Part shown: positions 36,410 through 49,178 of the stretch, piece by piece | How positions within the stretch are numbered: the first letter of the stretch is position 1 | Layout: each line of letters starts with the position of its first letter | Origin: Lineus longissimus | Lineage: Eukaryota > Nemertea > Pilidiophora > Heteronemertea > Lineidae | Direction of reading: 5' to 3' | Length of the DNA stretch: 64,000 bases | NCBI RefSeq assembly: GCF_910592395.1 | Contig: NC_088311.1 | Span: 4,404,501 to 4,468,500, forward strand | Position numbers and translations under genes: made by a program | The notes under the pieces: model-generated | What the model was told of the DNA's origin: nothing | What the model saw: the letters and a program-made list of their open reading frames with translations, nothing else | The model's database searches: none

Positions 36410-39400
36410 ACGACGACGGACGACGACGGACGACGGACACTGCGGTATTGTATAGACTCCACTACGGTGAGCCAAAAAGTTATGCACACCTCAATAGGAG
36501 ATGATGCAGGAGCTCGGCCTTCCGGGTCTGTATCTTTCTTATGGGCAGTTCCCGGCCGAGAATGGTCAGAGAGTAGGCCTGTCAACTCTGGTTCATCTTC
36601 ATCAGCTAAGCTTGGGTCAAATGAACGACTTTCATCTGATTCTTGAGGCAATATTACATCTGTAATACTGAAAGGAAAAGTAAGAAGTTGTGTATTTTTA
36701 TATTTTTATCAGTCACTGTATCACCATAGCTTGATTAAGGCGCTCTTCCAACACTGGTCTATGTAATGTAACCCATGCCAAAGTAATAACCCTTGGTTTA
36801 TTTTTGTTTATTGTACACATGCCCATCACATGAATCATCACAGAGTAAAGCTTGAACTATCGCCATCGGGCATCAAAATGAACCAACAATTTTGTATTTT
36901 AAAAATCAAGTTACTTTGACTTTCCACTTTTTACTCTCTCCTTAGATGCAGCATCCTTGGCCGATAATTCACTATAGAACTGTTTTGTAGACCAGCTAGC
37001 ACCAGTACGACCCTCCTTTACTGCCTGCATTGTAGCATTCTCAGGTTTGGACATTCTAGCTGTGACGTTTCCTACAGCGCTCTTGACAGAGTCGTACAAA
37101 TTGCCCTGGTCATTCACTGGGCTTTCCTGTAAAATCAGTCGAACAAGTGGAAAGGTAAAACCTCACATTAGACTTTATTTAGAAAATTCGTCCCAGTACA
37201 AATGGACATCAAAGGGTCCGATGGTCATGATGCCCGGTTCTGGTTTGACCTTCAATTCAGTAGTGATTAATCACCGTCTTAGTTCAGAAAAAATGGAGTA
37301 TTTACAGAGTACCAAATTGAACGTCAACCACCAAACTTCACTTTAATAACAAAGGCATCAAAAGCTGATAACTCACCCGCTGATGATAAGATCTTGATTC
37401 CCGAGAAAACGGCCGAGGAGTTACCAGAGCACGGGGTTCGATTTCTAGCTTGAGGTCCAGTTTCTCTGCCAGCGTTGCACTCATTGGTCTAGGATTCTCC
37501 TTGGACTGAGTTAATAGGAAGGACAGCAGTTAAAGCATGTTATCAAGTATATCAGGACAGAAGCCACATTCATATTTTTCAGTTTGTTTTGAGACTACCA
37601 GTTATTTTCCTCACATTTGGTCTTTCCGGACGTTAGTCTGCCATTACGTCATCAAAATTAGTAATCAAACACGCAATGACATCACCCCATGCACTGCGCC
37701 AATATTATCTGTTGTAGCATACAGAAATATTCAGCATTTGAACTTTACGACAGACCAAAACAGTAAGACAATCATACCTTATCCTTCCTTTCCGTATTTT
37801 TCAACATCGGTGGTGGATTTTTCACAATGCTAAGAGTCTTCGCTGAGGACGCAGTTGTTGAAGCAGGTGATGCTGGACGTGGCGTGACATCATCATCTAC
37901 TTCATCCTCTTCTTCATCAATGCTTTGAATGGTGATCCTGCAGAAGAATGAAGGAATTCTTGCATGAATGCAGGCCCAAGTCCAGTTGGTCGGGCACACA
38001 CCATTTCCATTATTCTTCGAAAATGACTTACCTTTAGGGACACTGACATCAGAAACACCTGGGCTACCCCCTTCTCCAAAAGGATCCTCCACAAGCTACA
38101 TGTACAAAATTCATTAGGTGATTTCATTGCCATCAATCTTAAACCATATGTTTCAGACAGATGGTTTAAGGGGGAGTCCCATTAAACCATATTCTATGGG
38201 CAGGTGGAATCAGGGGTTGAGACTCAAATGGGTGACTGGCCAGTGGGTGCTTGACAGGGTGGACTGAAGAAAATATGAAGCAATGAAATACATGTAGTAC
38301 TCACCTGTCCCCGACTGTGTTGAGAGGTCGCCAGAAACCTGATTGTGGATCCCATCGAACATGTTTTAAGTCTACATACGTAAAGTGCTCATCAGAGTTC
38401 TTCACTGTGCTAACCATAGACCCGTTTGCAGCTGAAATACAATCGTAGGCATGTATCGGAAATCATTTCATGGATTTGGCCAGATATTCAAAGTCTAGTT
38501 CAAAATACTTTTATGCCCCGTGTGGGCTTTTCTACTTGAAATAGACACTCGGACACAACGGACCACAGCTTTGAGTCTCATCTGACATACTCTCAATGAA
38601 ACCCTGCCAGTCCAAAGAAACCATTCCAGGAACTCTCCAGGGATCCATTCCAACCCTAAATAGCAGCTGCGTGGCAGAGATTATCTTGCTGAGTCTGTAC
38701 CATGACTGTCCTATTAGACAGTGTTTTTGAAGATACTCACTAGGAATGACATCCATCTGAACCAAGGCAATATCCAGCTCCGGGAGGGAAACAATTCTCC
38801 CCACATTCTGCGGTCCGAGCAGCAACCGGTCACCAATATCTGAAAGATACGATACATGAAAACCAAGAAGAGACTGCAAGTCAAAATAACCACTGGTTTG
38901 ACTGAACAAACAGTGAGTGTGATAGCAGAGAAGTGAAGCAGACCTCTGCCTGGGGACAATCAAAGGTAACTTTGTCAATACCTTGTCCAGGAATGATAAT
39001 ATTATTTGCTGATTAGGCCTACCTGGTGGTTTTGATAACTCCTGCTTGGTGGTCTTGCTACTTTGTACTCGCTTCCTGTCAGGGATGCTCTGGCCCACTG
39101 AGAGAAAGTCTGCAGAATGGAGCGGGGTCGACTGAGGTCGCTTTGGAAGTGCTTTTGCCTGAAAACAACATATCAATAATCAGCACAGCACGGGCTACAA
39201 AAACATCTTTTGATAATCACCAGAAACAAAATCCAGCAGCTAACTTCGTATGAAAGGTCATTTCGGAAGTGTTGACCTATGTGATCTGTGAATAAAATAG
39301 CCTCTGGATTCAATTTATTTGTAGTGCTGTGTTCAGAATATTTGGGCTGCGGTGCTGGCCTGACACCTGTGGAGTACTCTGAATAGTTCACATGGTGCAG

Positions 39401-42400
39401 TGGGGTCGACTGAGGTCGCTTTGGAAGTGCTTTTGCCTGAAAACAACATATCAATAATCAGCACAGCACGGGCTACAAAAACATCTTTTGATAATCACCA
39501 GAAACAAAATCCAGCAGCTAACTTCGTATGAAAGGTCATTTCGGAAGTGTTGACCTATGTGATCTGTGAATAAAATAGCCTCTGGATTCAATTTATTTGT
39601 AGTGCTGTGTTCAGAATATTTGGGCTGCGGTGCTGGCCTGACACCTGTGGAGTACTCTGAATAGTTCACATGGTGCAGTGTGTCAAGGTGCAGTTTACTT
39701 GTCCTTACCGTGAGATGTTTGTCCATTTTGAAATTTTTGTAAGTCCTTGTGAAGAGCTTTGATGCATGATACTGCATGGCTTTTAAAAGATGCTCAGCTA
39801 TCTGTTCATACACCCTCTTTGTGTCCTGGAAATAGTGAAATCCATAACTTAATGTGTTTTCATTAACATAAGGCCACTAATAAATAAAATTTTGAATAAA
39901 TCTTGTACCATCCTTATGTTATTCAAATTCAACTGTTATATTGAATGATCTCAATCAGAGCTATCATATGACCAGACTCCACATAAGAGGTCAAGACCTG
40001 TTATATGTTGTGATGCGTACCAGCGTGTTAGGAATCTGTTCGACTAATCTTGATAACTTGTCTATCATCTGCATGTCACCAGTGGCAGTGCATATCAAAT
40101 TCATAACACCTGTGGAAGAAAAAGACAAGAAACCTGACGCAGCTGAAGACATATGGACTTTTTTGCTGCAATCATATAGTTTACTTATCATTAATAACAA
40201 ATAAATAACAAATAGCAAAAGGTTCTCATTAGTCCATGCATCGCTGAATGAGAGATAAGGTAACCTGTTGGTATTACCATTAGGGTTACCCTGAACTTAC
40301 CAACATCTTTATCGATATAATCAAAGAAGACTGGTACAATACATAGGAGCTGCACAACTTCAGATGCAAGTAGACTTTTGTAGTCATCATATCTGAAAAC
40401 AAATCAGCAAGTTAACGATTAACTTTCTCTTGATTCACCAGACCTCCTGTTCTAAAAGATCATCAAATCTTGATAGCACATACTGCATGTTCTGATTTAA
40501 AGCTCACGATACATGTGTATGTGGTGTAGGGAGCCGCTGTGGTGTAGTAGCTTGGACTCTCGACCTGCGGTCGAGAGGTCCCGGGTTCGATCCCCACTGT
40601 CGGCGTGAGACTGAAGGCTGGTCTCTCTGTCTTACTTGCCTCTGCACCCAGGTGTATAAATGGGTACCAGTCAGAAATGATCAGATTGTAGCGCTGGTTG
40701 AGCAGCTCATCTGAGGTCTACTGAAAGGTTTCAGGACAGACTGGGGTTTAAGTGTAAAGTCGGATGACAACCTATATCGTAGTTGATATCAGACTATAAA
40801 CCCTAAAAAACTTTTTTAAAAAACAAAAAACGTTATGCTTCCTCATCAGATTATTGCCGTCAAGTCCAAATTTTGAGCAGATGATTATCACATTCAAAAT
40901 AAAGGGTAAGGAGCATATGGACAGGTTTTAACATGTGGATGTTTGGTCCACGAATATCCCTCTCATACTCACAGCGGATTTTCTGGCTTGTCCCTCTTGG
41001 GTGACTTCTTTGCTATGCGGTCAGCATGTTGTAGTTTGATCAGCTCAGAGACAGTGTAGTATAGGCAGAGGTATAACTTGTTGTATAACCCACCTTCCTA
41101 AAAGACAAGAAAAGGCGAAGATTTAGACATCATATGGCAGTGATGCCCTCAAACCGGCTGTTGGACGAATTTTTAATATCATTTTCAAGGCACACTGAAG
41201 TTGCCAGCAGTTTGTTTGGCCGATTTGAATTGCTTGGTACGATGCTGGTATCATCATGCATCTGGGATCTACTCCCCAAATCCTAGAATTGGTGAATAAA
41301 AAATAGCGGCCTGCATTGGCAGATACGTAACAATGTGCCCAGGTGACTGTGCAGGAGTCTAACATCGCATTGAATGGACTCCTAGTTTTGAGAGTGTATT
41401 GAAATTCTATGTTAAATCACAATTTACAACATTCTCATCGTCATACCTGCCCATTGTCTTTGTCCAGCTTGACAGCACTAATCAGAATTGAGACAATGCA
41501 GCACCTTATATCACGAGGAAGGAGGAACAAATCCATTGTCAATACTTTCCTGGAAAGAACAAAGTACTTCAGTAAAGCAGAGAGTGCAACATGAAAACAT
41601 TCATTAGCAGCAAGTCATTGCAAAACATATCCAGCAATAGAAAAAGTGGCCCTGGTGCCATCATCATTCGTCCAATTTCAAAGGACAATGATGCCTACTG
41701 CTAATCATTACATTATAAATCTGACACACTGTCACGACCTTTGTTCGAAACTTGCAATTTCAGTCAATTGGTTCCAGAAAACAATAAGTTGTTGCTCAAC
41801 AAAAGAGACTACAGTACTGTACCATTGGTGCTGACCTAATTTCAACAATGATCATTTTCAGACCATCCTTCAAATCATCTTCTTCGTTTGCCATAACAAA
41901 ATGGCTATGTTGAAACACTCCTAAATGACATGCCATAGAACTTACCCCATCTTTGCTAGTTTAGCAGTATCTAATGACTTTTGGACTAGTTGTGTAGGTA
42001 AAGCAAACTCGAGCGAAGCCACCAACAGTAAGAGTAACATATTGGATCTTTCTTTGTCTTGGTCTCGCACATTCAAGAGTTCTTCAAGGAAGTTATGGCT
42101 GTGCTTCAAAATCTTCAAATTTCTGAAATAGACAGGAGGAAAGTAGTAATTTTATCAGTATAACAGGAGATCATTGGCATAGTGGTTAGCAACAAATTTC
42201 AATGAATACGTTGGCCCTCTTCAAAAACGTATCCCTTGATTGAGGGCAAACAAACAGACTATGTGATCATTACAACCAAATGAAGCCAGCGTGGAACAAA
42301 TTGACCTGCTATGGTTTTCACCTACCGCCCGCTGTATCTGTCCTCTAATGTCAAATCCTCTTGCACTGTGAAACTAACGTACTTCAGTCTCCTGTAGTCA

Positions 42401-45400
42401 ATATCTGAAATAATGAAAATAAAACAATAAAGTTTGTCGTTCATATGGAGAGAGAAAATTTTTATCAAATAGCCAGGTTTTCAATGAGCAGAATGAGGAT
42501 GATGTTGTACCTATATTCAGAGGTCCATTTGCTGGAAATCTTCTCCACATGTGCGTGGTCCTATCGCCGTAGACACCATTCACATGGATGTTCTGCATCG
42601 ATGTTGGAACAAACTGCTCCTTGGACAATTTGTGTCTCTGAAAAAAACAAAATCCACCTGAGACATGAACTACTGTTGTAAGCCTAGAATGGAGGGCACG
42701 TTGCCCAATCAAGAGGACACAGAGGCTTTGGTTCCTGGGCCACAGGATAGTGTCAACGACTGGGATTATACCCGAAGGATGTAACAAAGTTCTTGAACAA
42801 ACTAGACTCACCCTGTACTTTTTGAGTTCACATTTCTAGCTTGTTGACTTTTATTAGAACCACTGGATATAATTTTTTTCCAATGAGCCAGATGGTTTTC
42901 AGGATTTCTTTTTAAAAGTACATGTATGAGTTCTTTAGACATGTCAGCACTACATGTACCATAGGGGCATCCTCATGTTGCCATATGAGTACTCACCACT
43001 GGATGGTCTGCCAGGGCGGAGTCTTGGAAGAAGTACTCAACCTGGAGTCGCTCTGCAGCTACAAGATTAAACACAAAACCATGAAAGTAAAATCTGCCAT
43101 GCCTGTCCGCTATAAAAAAGACCAAATTTGTATTTATATGGCCTAAGTCCTCAATCTTACAAACATTTGTACTGGCACATAATCTGATTATGATAAATAA
43201 TAATATTTGGGACTTATGGATGATCTGGGTAAAACCCTCACATTAAGTTTAATGCGACAAAAACCATCGGTCAATGTTATTATTTTCCATATTGGAAAAT
43301 AAGTATTTAGTTGCACACACATGGAAGTCACTCGGCAGTATACAAATGAGGACAGGGGTATTATTTTTATGCAATTATTTCTTGTGACCTCTCCCTATCA
43401 CTGTCAATATCAAGCTCTGGTGTCATGCCAGGCAAAGCTGATTGACCATCATTTTTGATAGGGCTACTCAACTGGACACCCGTCTTTGACCTGTCCATTC
43501 GCAACTCACATGAGATAATGCGACCATCCAACATCCAAACATTAGGCAGACAGTCAATGACATGAAGACGATCTGAAAAACAAGACACATGAATCAATAG
43601 TAAAGGACCTGTTGAATTATGCATGTATGGATCAGCAACCACCGATAACAGTGACCAATTTTTCTTGCAGGCACCTTTGATGACCCCCCAAATGAGAGCA
43701 TTTATGTCACATGCAATAATCATCATACTCATAGGTTGTTAAGATGAAATTTTCTTGTGTGCAGGCACCCAAAATCATCTATATCAACAGACAGGATATT
43801 ACATGTAGCAACTTTCTCCCCCACGACAATGTAGGTCATTCGATTTTTCTTTAAATCAATCATAAATAATCAAAAGGTAAAGGCATGATGATTTGGGCCA
43901 AACGACCCGATGGTAATGAAGTCTGATATGCATAATACATAAGATGGAGGGGAAAATCAGTGTATTATTACAAATTGTAGGGTTTTATCGACAAATACTT
44001 CAATCCAACCCTTGTGGCTACTATAATAAATAATTCATGATATTTACTCATGACCAGTAAGTATTTCACAAAAGGTGTGCAACTGAAGGGGAAATGTTCC
44101 TGCATTGAAACCCACAATAAATTCTAGCCAATAAGGTTACAAGCCACCCACCCATTAAAAAATATGGTTCATATACTCTTGATTTTAAATAACTCCAATT
44201 TTACAGGAATTCATTCAAACGACATAATCTTCCTCATATCACCTAGTAGTAGTTCCATGAATTATGATAGTACATTTGTAAGCAGTGTATGCCAAGACTC
44301 CTTGCTTCTCTTTCATGGAGATGACTACCCACACGATGAGACTTATCCATAAAGTTGTAGTCTGTACATGTAGCTCCTTTTAAATGTTATTGGTTGTGTG
44401 CTGACGTTGACCTGACATGTCTGAACTATACTATTATTATTACAAAGTCACTATTGATTCCAACACTCCGCTATTTGATTTTCAGTCTATTTCATGCAGC
44501 ATGCAAATATTGATTTGAACATGAAAGATTTCTGCAGTGAATTCAGAAGGCCAGCATGCCAAAAGTCAATATATTGAATGGTGGATAATTTATTTTCCCA
44601 CTGTATTGAACAACCACCAAGACTACCAACAGCAGATCAGCCTAATGATTATATGGCTATTTGCACACATATATTTGAATTACTAATTTTATTTAAGTTT
44701 GGATGAGAGTGAATTGAACTTAAAAGGGATAATATATATATATTTTTTTTTTAAACTGAATAATAATTTTTTTCAAGAAGTAAACCCAACCGGTAGTTTA
44801 TCACCCTGAGTAAACTGCAAATACCTATCATGAGACTGTAGCAATAGGCTGAACATTATTAGTGCAAAGATTCACTCTATAAAAGTCTGAGGATAGAGGC
44901 TAGAGACAAACCAATGCATAATATTCAGTACAGTGGAAATATTTTGTTGATCCCCATTTAAGAAATAAGCTGACTTAGTATTTACATTTTGGATTAGTTT
45001 TGAAAATAAAATACAGAAATAGTTGTCGTGTAAAATCTCATGGTTTAGACTGAGAATTTATAAATTGTGATTGCAATGTTTAATGGGATGTCAACAACCT
45101 AACATCTACTCAAACAGTCACTTACAATAAGGGTCCTTATCCAGCCGTGGGTTCCCATCGAGACTCAGATCCAGGATGTGTAGGTGCCGAACTTTGGCCA
45201 GTTCTTGCCATGTCAGATCATTGTTTGACAAAGTAAGTGTACCAATTGCCACAAAAGATGACAAACCGTCTAAACACTTCACCTGCAGTGAAAGGCAAAT
45301 TGTTAATAGAAGAAGTTTAATGTTTATAGATTTCTTATTAGTTATCATTCAGGATTAAATAGTGCTCATCATCCATATCACTGAGTATTGATTTATGATA

Positions 45401-47362
45401 CATGACATGTATGACTATGAATGAATTGAACATATTAAATTTTGAAATAACATGACAACAACTTTGCCTTTTTCAAAGAAAACAAATCATGATCATTGTT
45501 TAAGATTCCATTTATCACTGAACTGACATGTCAACAGTCAATTTGACTGACATAATTGATAAATTATGACACTTTGATAAGAGGCAGTACAATTAACACT
45601 TTATCAATTACTAATAATGCTGGTAGAAGAACACTAGCTCCGATAGCTGAGTAGCGTTTTTAGAGAGATCAGTCATTTCAGTGAAAATTATTGACCAAGG
45701 TAGTCTTAAACTAAACACTGACCACTTAGAATGCATGCAGCTCTTGATCAAAACTACTATTGACTCTCAAACTAATTTGAATTGAGTTACAAAGCTAGCA
45801 TATAAAAACATGGCCAAGATTACAAATTCTCCATGTTGTCAATGCATGTTATTTGTTTTGGTAATGGCAAAATAATATTTCTGAATAACTAAATAGCCGT
45901 TATTATATTGCCATGTGTCATGTATGTCTGCCTTGGCTTGAGTAGTCTCTTACAGGTGGGAAAACAAAATAACAGGCACATCAAAGCTAAGCACTATGAA
46001 TAAGCATTTTGAGTTTCAACAAATTTACTGAAATTGTGTGCTCAAAAATTACTGCCCTGGTACCATACCACACCCAAACTGAACAATTTTCAATGCCTGT
46101 AGTTAGATTTTTAAATACTGGTAAGTGTGGTATGGTAAAAAAAGAACTTCTTTGTCATTTGGTCAGGAATCTGCAACCCAGAATGAGAAAGACAACTTAC
46201 AGTGTTCATTGTCTTGGGTGGTGATCAGATACATGTAAGACATGTCAGGGTTCAACATGGCAGTTGTTCTTACTGTCATACATGTATGCACTTTTTTATA
46301 TTTGCAATAGATTCCTACCTTATTGTTGCCGAGATCCAGTTTCCATAACTGACTGCAGTATGACAGGTTTTCTACCTCACTGATGGTATTTCCTCGCAAT
46401 ATAAGAGTTTGAAGTTTTGGACACAGGTTCAACTTTTCAATGGCAACTGAAATCATAAATGGTGTGCATTTTGTAAATGTGTTCATTGCGTAACGGATTT
46501 ACTCAGTGACTTAGTATCATCAACATTCTCCACCATCAGTCATCAAAACGACAGGTTCCTTGACAAGAACTGTCAGTGTGACATGACTACACTAGGTTTG
46601 CAAATTACGAAAATACCAGAAAACAGACCATGACAGTCTTTTCCAATTTTCATGACCTCTTGTCAAGTGCACTCAGTGCCCCAGGGCCCTGACCGCTGAA
46701 TGTAGCTAGTCAGTGTACAGCAGGCCTACACACTACACAGGCACAGGCATCAATCATCAAGCCATCATCTAAATGACTAGACTAGACTATCTAAATGTGA
46801 CATTATAAGGGCCTTGCCATATTCCAGCACAGCATAAAAAACAGGGCAATACTGCCAATGCCACCCATTGACACTGTCACTGATACTGTGACTGTCGCCA
46901 CTGACAGGTATCATGATTATGTATCATCTATCTACTACTATCTAGCCAGGTATAAAAAATCCATGGCCAGCCCGATCCCAGTTTCTGAGAAGTGCCAGCT
47001 AGTGTTTCGTTCATTATCCATATTCCATATGGCATCCACCACCATACCATGTTCACCAAATCTACCTCTGTATTTAAAGGCCGCGCCAGGCAGCGGAACG
47101 ATGATTCCCAAAGCACTTTTTGAAATTTCTTCCAAACTTTAGGCCTTGTTTGCGCTATAGTCTATTTTTAGTCACTCACCAATTTCCAAATTTGACAAGT
47201 CTAAATATTCCAGTGACTGGAGCGGGCTATGAGCCCTCGATCGGAGTAACTGAAAATAGACAGAATGGTACATCATTAGATCAGTTCATCTAAAGTGTTT
47301 TAAAAGAGATTGGACATTAAATGATGGTGTCAAACGATATTTACCTGCCCACTTATCCGCAT
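32792..47362 (-). CDS. Leucine-rich-repeat protein with helical middle and disordered C-terminus, family not recognised
   Basis: Twenty-six exons: 47345-47362, 47180-47249, 46319-46446, 45126-45282, 43510-43572, 42997-43058, 42511-42637, 42326-42404, 41946-42122, 41447-41549, 40973-41097, 40301-40392, 40021-40109, 39709-39825, 39023-39158, 38741-38839, 38305-38431, 37778-37937, 37377-37505, 36915-37126, 36490-36667, 34255-34472, 33871-34055, 33443-33668, 33214-33281, 32792-32943; phases agree; 1098 aa. Residues 1-150: SDS22-type LRRs (LEYLDLSNLEI, LQTLILRGNTISEVENLSYC, LWKLDLGNN) closed by an LRRcap-like end (DCLPNVWMLDGR, then SAERLQVEYFF). Residues about 210-470: Leu-rich helices that look ARM/HEAT-like. 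Then a small beta-rich stretch (GDRLLLGPQNVGRIVSLPEL) and a polar Ser/Pro/Lys-rich tail with DEEEDEVDDDV. Such LRRcap proteins are often ciliary or centrosomal; that role here is inference. Two exons end with alternative in-frame stops if not spliced (36915, 33443). Confidence 0.75.
34806..36478 (+). mobile_element. Tandem-unit element with (ACG)n tail, copy 2
   Basis: The head GGCCAGGGGCCATTGTGCTC near 34808 is followed by about five ~303-bp units. The GACCTCTGTGACCTTGAAAAG landmark recurs at 35172, 35477, 35780 and 36082 (spacing 305, 303 and 302), with a degenerate first unit near 34890. The two central units (about 35480-35780 and 35783-36083) are almost identical, so the array expanded recently. 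A (GAC)n run at 36370-36437 and a tail with GGTGAGCCAAAAAG close it. It lies in the intron between LRR-gene exons 36490-36667 and 34255-34472, opposite in strand to the gene, and ends about 11 bp from the donor. Confidence 0.8.
36370..36437. repeat. (GAC)n trinucleotide microsatellite
   Basis: Nearly pure GAC/ACG repeats closing the second tandem-unit element, inside an LRR-gene intron. Confidence 0.9.
39124..39680. repeat. Perfect 278-bp tandem duplication inside the LRR gene
   Basis: 39125-39402 and 39403-39680 look base-for-base identical (period 278; GTCGAC starts at 39127 and 39405). Each copy carries the intron end, the acceptor (TTGTTTTCAG on the - strand) and the first ~34 bp of exon 39023-39158. 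The upstream acceptor (exon start 39436) is intact but is followed by duplicated intron sequence. That sequence stays open in the correct frame to a GTTAGC donor at 39244, which would give an optional in-frame 192-bp (64-codon) exon. Confidence 0.9.
40529..40829 (+). mobile_element. tRNA-derived SINE
   Basis: A tRNA-like head has an A-box-like TGTGGTGTAGTAGC at 40539, an anticodon-like stem CTCGA/TCGAG, and a strong B box GGTTCGATCCC at 40584. It is followed by a body with CCAGGTGTATAAATGGGTAC, typical of animal SINEs, and an A-rich tail (AAAACAAAAAAC) near 40825. It lies in the LRR-gene intron between exons 40973-41097 and 40301-40392. The anticodon arm is over-long for a functional tRNA. 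Confidence 0.75.
43573..45125 (-). other. Large LRR-gene intron
   Basis: About 1.55 kb, A/T-rich, between the exon ending LDKDPY and the exon RLHVIDCLPNVWMLDG. No repeats or genes seen. Confidence 0.6.
45283..46318 (-). other. LRR-gene intron
   Basis: About 1 kb of A/T-rich intron between two LRR-coding exons; nothing else recognised. Confidence 0.6.
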
Positions 47363-47764
47363 ACTTTCTCTAAGAACGTTAAAACACTTGTTGCGAGCAC
47401 TGGCAATGCACCCCGTTTGTAAACTATGTTAACCTACACTGCCAAAAACATAGTACCAAACAAAATACTTATTTGAACGCTAGATCAAATATTATCTTTA
47501 CGTAAACTTCATTTTTTTATTTATTTGTTACTATCGGGATTAGCTTCTATATTTATATTATAACATAGCGCAGAATCCTGTCAAGTTATATTTTATGCGT
47601 AATAATATCAGTAAGAACTCCTTTCTTCAGTCATGCACAAAGCTAAATTTGAGACAGTGCTCTGTAGTGCTTGGAGCAAACAGAAACACGCGCGAGAACA
47701 AACCCGAACTAAGGGACCATCTCATATTCATAAAACAGGTGTAACACAATTTATGCGCTCAAAA

Positions 47765-47945
47765 ACCCACACCTCCGATGTGAGACACCTGCACCCTACC
47801 TATGTGAGACACTATAGGCCTATGTTATCTCCCAAACCTCCGATGTGAGACACCATGTGATCAAAAACCTCCGATCTGAGACACCATGCACCCTACCTCC
47901 GATCTGAGAAACCAAGCACTCCGATCTGATAGGCCTATGTGACCA
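47765..47945. repeat. Minisatellite of CTCCGATSTGAGACACC-type units
   Basis: About six imperfect units of the form CCTCCGATGTGAGACACC or CCTCCGATCTGAGACACC, at irregular 18-45 bp spacing with filler such as ATGCACCCTA. The units diverge and spacing varies, so it is a decayed minisatellite and not a CRISPR array. Confidence 0.7.
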
Positions 47946-48331
47946 TGAGGTCCAAAACTCTACACCACCCCATTGAGGAGTCGACAATCTGAAGAATCGA
48001 ACAAATGACCTATTAAAGCACTACACCATTATATTGAATAGAAAAACAAAATAATCGAACCCTTGACACTAACCGCACTACACCACCCCTTTGTAGAGAC
48101 TCTCTCCCAACCCATTGCGTCATCCTAATTTGGTATCGGGCGACAGGACGAGGTCGGGCCGATTCAATGCGTCCGGAGTGTACCCCTTTGAGGATCTGAG
48201 GAATCACATGGATCACAATATCGAAGAATCATAAGAATCGACCCCTTGACCAAACCAATGGAATCGAACATCCCACTCCCAACGATTGTCGAAAAACTGT
48301 CGGTTACAACGGATTTCAACAAGTTATATTG

Positions 48332-48420
48332 GTAGCCTACATGTAGTAATCCTGAGGAAATCAGGGGTTAATGTTCGCTTCTCCGGCCCCCTGATTTCCT
48401 CAGGATAACATGTAGGCCTA
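48332..48420. repeat. ~35-bp inverted repeat
   Basis: TAGCCTACATGTAGTAATCC plus TGAGGAAATCAGGGG at 48332-48366 matches the reverse complement of 48387-48420 with a small indel. Confidence 0.75.
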
Positions 48421-48579
48421 GTAGTTTTAGCGGATATGACGCACTTGTTGCTGGTGCAGCATATCTCCCATCGGAGGTGTCTCGACATTGGAGGTACAGA
48501 GTGGACGACTTGACCGCCTGAATTTCACGGAAAGCCAAAGATAAAAAAAACATCAAACAATAATAACATTTAAATGCAT

Positions 48580-48585
48580 TTTATT
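48580..48585 (-). terminator. Poly(A) signal of the IL-1R-like gene
   Basis: AATAAA on the - strand, about 600 bp past the stop codon, within A/T-rich sequence. Confidence 0.55.
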
Positions 48586-49178
48586 AACATCATATATATT
48601 AGAACACATGCAATACTGACACGAACACTTTTACATAAACTGGTGACAAGTTTAATTCAAATTCAGGCAAATACATGTTGTATACATATAAGAAAGGATC
48701 GCTGCAGAGGTCATCGATGATACAGAAAGCAATGGTGCAGGTATCCCCTAAACTCCCGAGGCAGTTAATTTGTCATCCCATGAAATACAATGTACTTCCT
48801 TTGTGATCTGGATGTTCCAAATACGGGAAGTGTGGTGAGTGGACGATTAGCTATCGGATGCTGCATGCTGCAATTTTACTAGCAATGCATTCCCCGATCC
48901 TGGCATTCCTTTTCACACATAACCAGACAAATGCTCGACGTGATTGGAATATTCAGATATGTCATGAATATTTCAGAATGTATTCTACATTCGGTAAAGG
49001 GGAGAAACGTGGTCGGCCGTCCACTGTCAGCCGGGATTGCCCTGGCTCATGTCGATATACCGGGAAAACTACAAGATTAGTGCTAGGGGAGACCACCTCA
49101 GCTCAAAGTGATCAGTTCTTCCAAAAGCTGATTGATTACCGGGTGCCATGCCCCCATTTAGAGATCGGGTTGTATTGG

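Larger units (their letters stand above)
47363..48579. other. Intergenic gap between the LRR gene and the IL-1R-like gene
   Basis: It should include the LRR-gene promoter (no clear TATA or initiator). It contains the ~180-bp minisatellite at 47765-47945 and an inverted repeat at 48332-48420. No coding exon is seen. Confidence 0.5.

Noticed and set aside
38032-38095. Exon-like stretch in the LRR gene (LVEDPFGEGGSPGVSDVSVPK) with good acceptor and donor
   Set aside because: Its 64 bp does not fit the phase on either side, while exon 38305-38431 joins 37778-37937 directly in frame. It may be a cryptic or frame-breaking alternative exon.
39451-39813. Long open frame reading through the donor at 39708 into the duplicated region
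   Set aside because: The strong GTAAGG donor after MDKHLT and the phase-0 acceptor give a simpler model; the read-through sequence looks like intron by composition.
47765-47945. CRISPR-like spaced repeats, also at 58250-58440
   Set aside because: Units are diverged, spacing is irregular, there are no cas genes, and the setting is eukaryotic; both are minisatellites.
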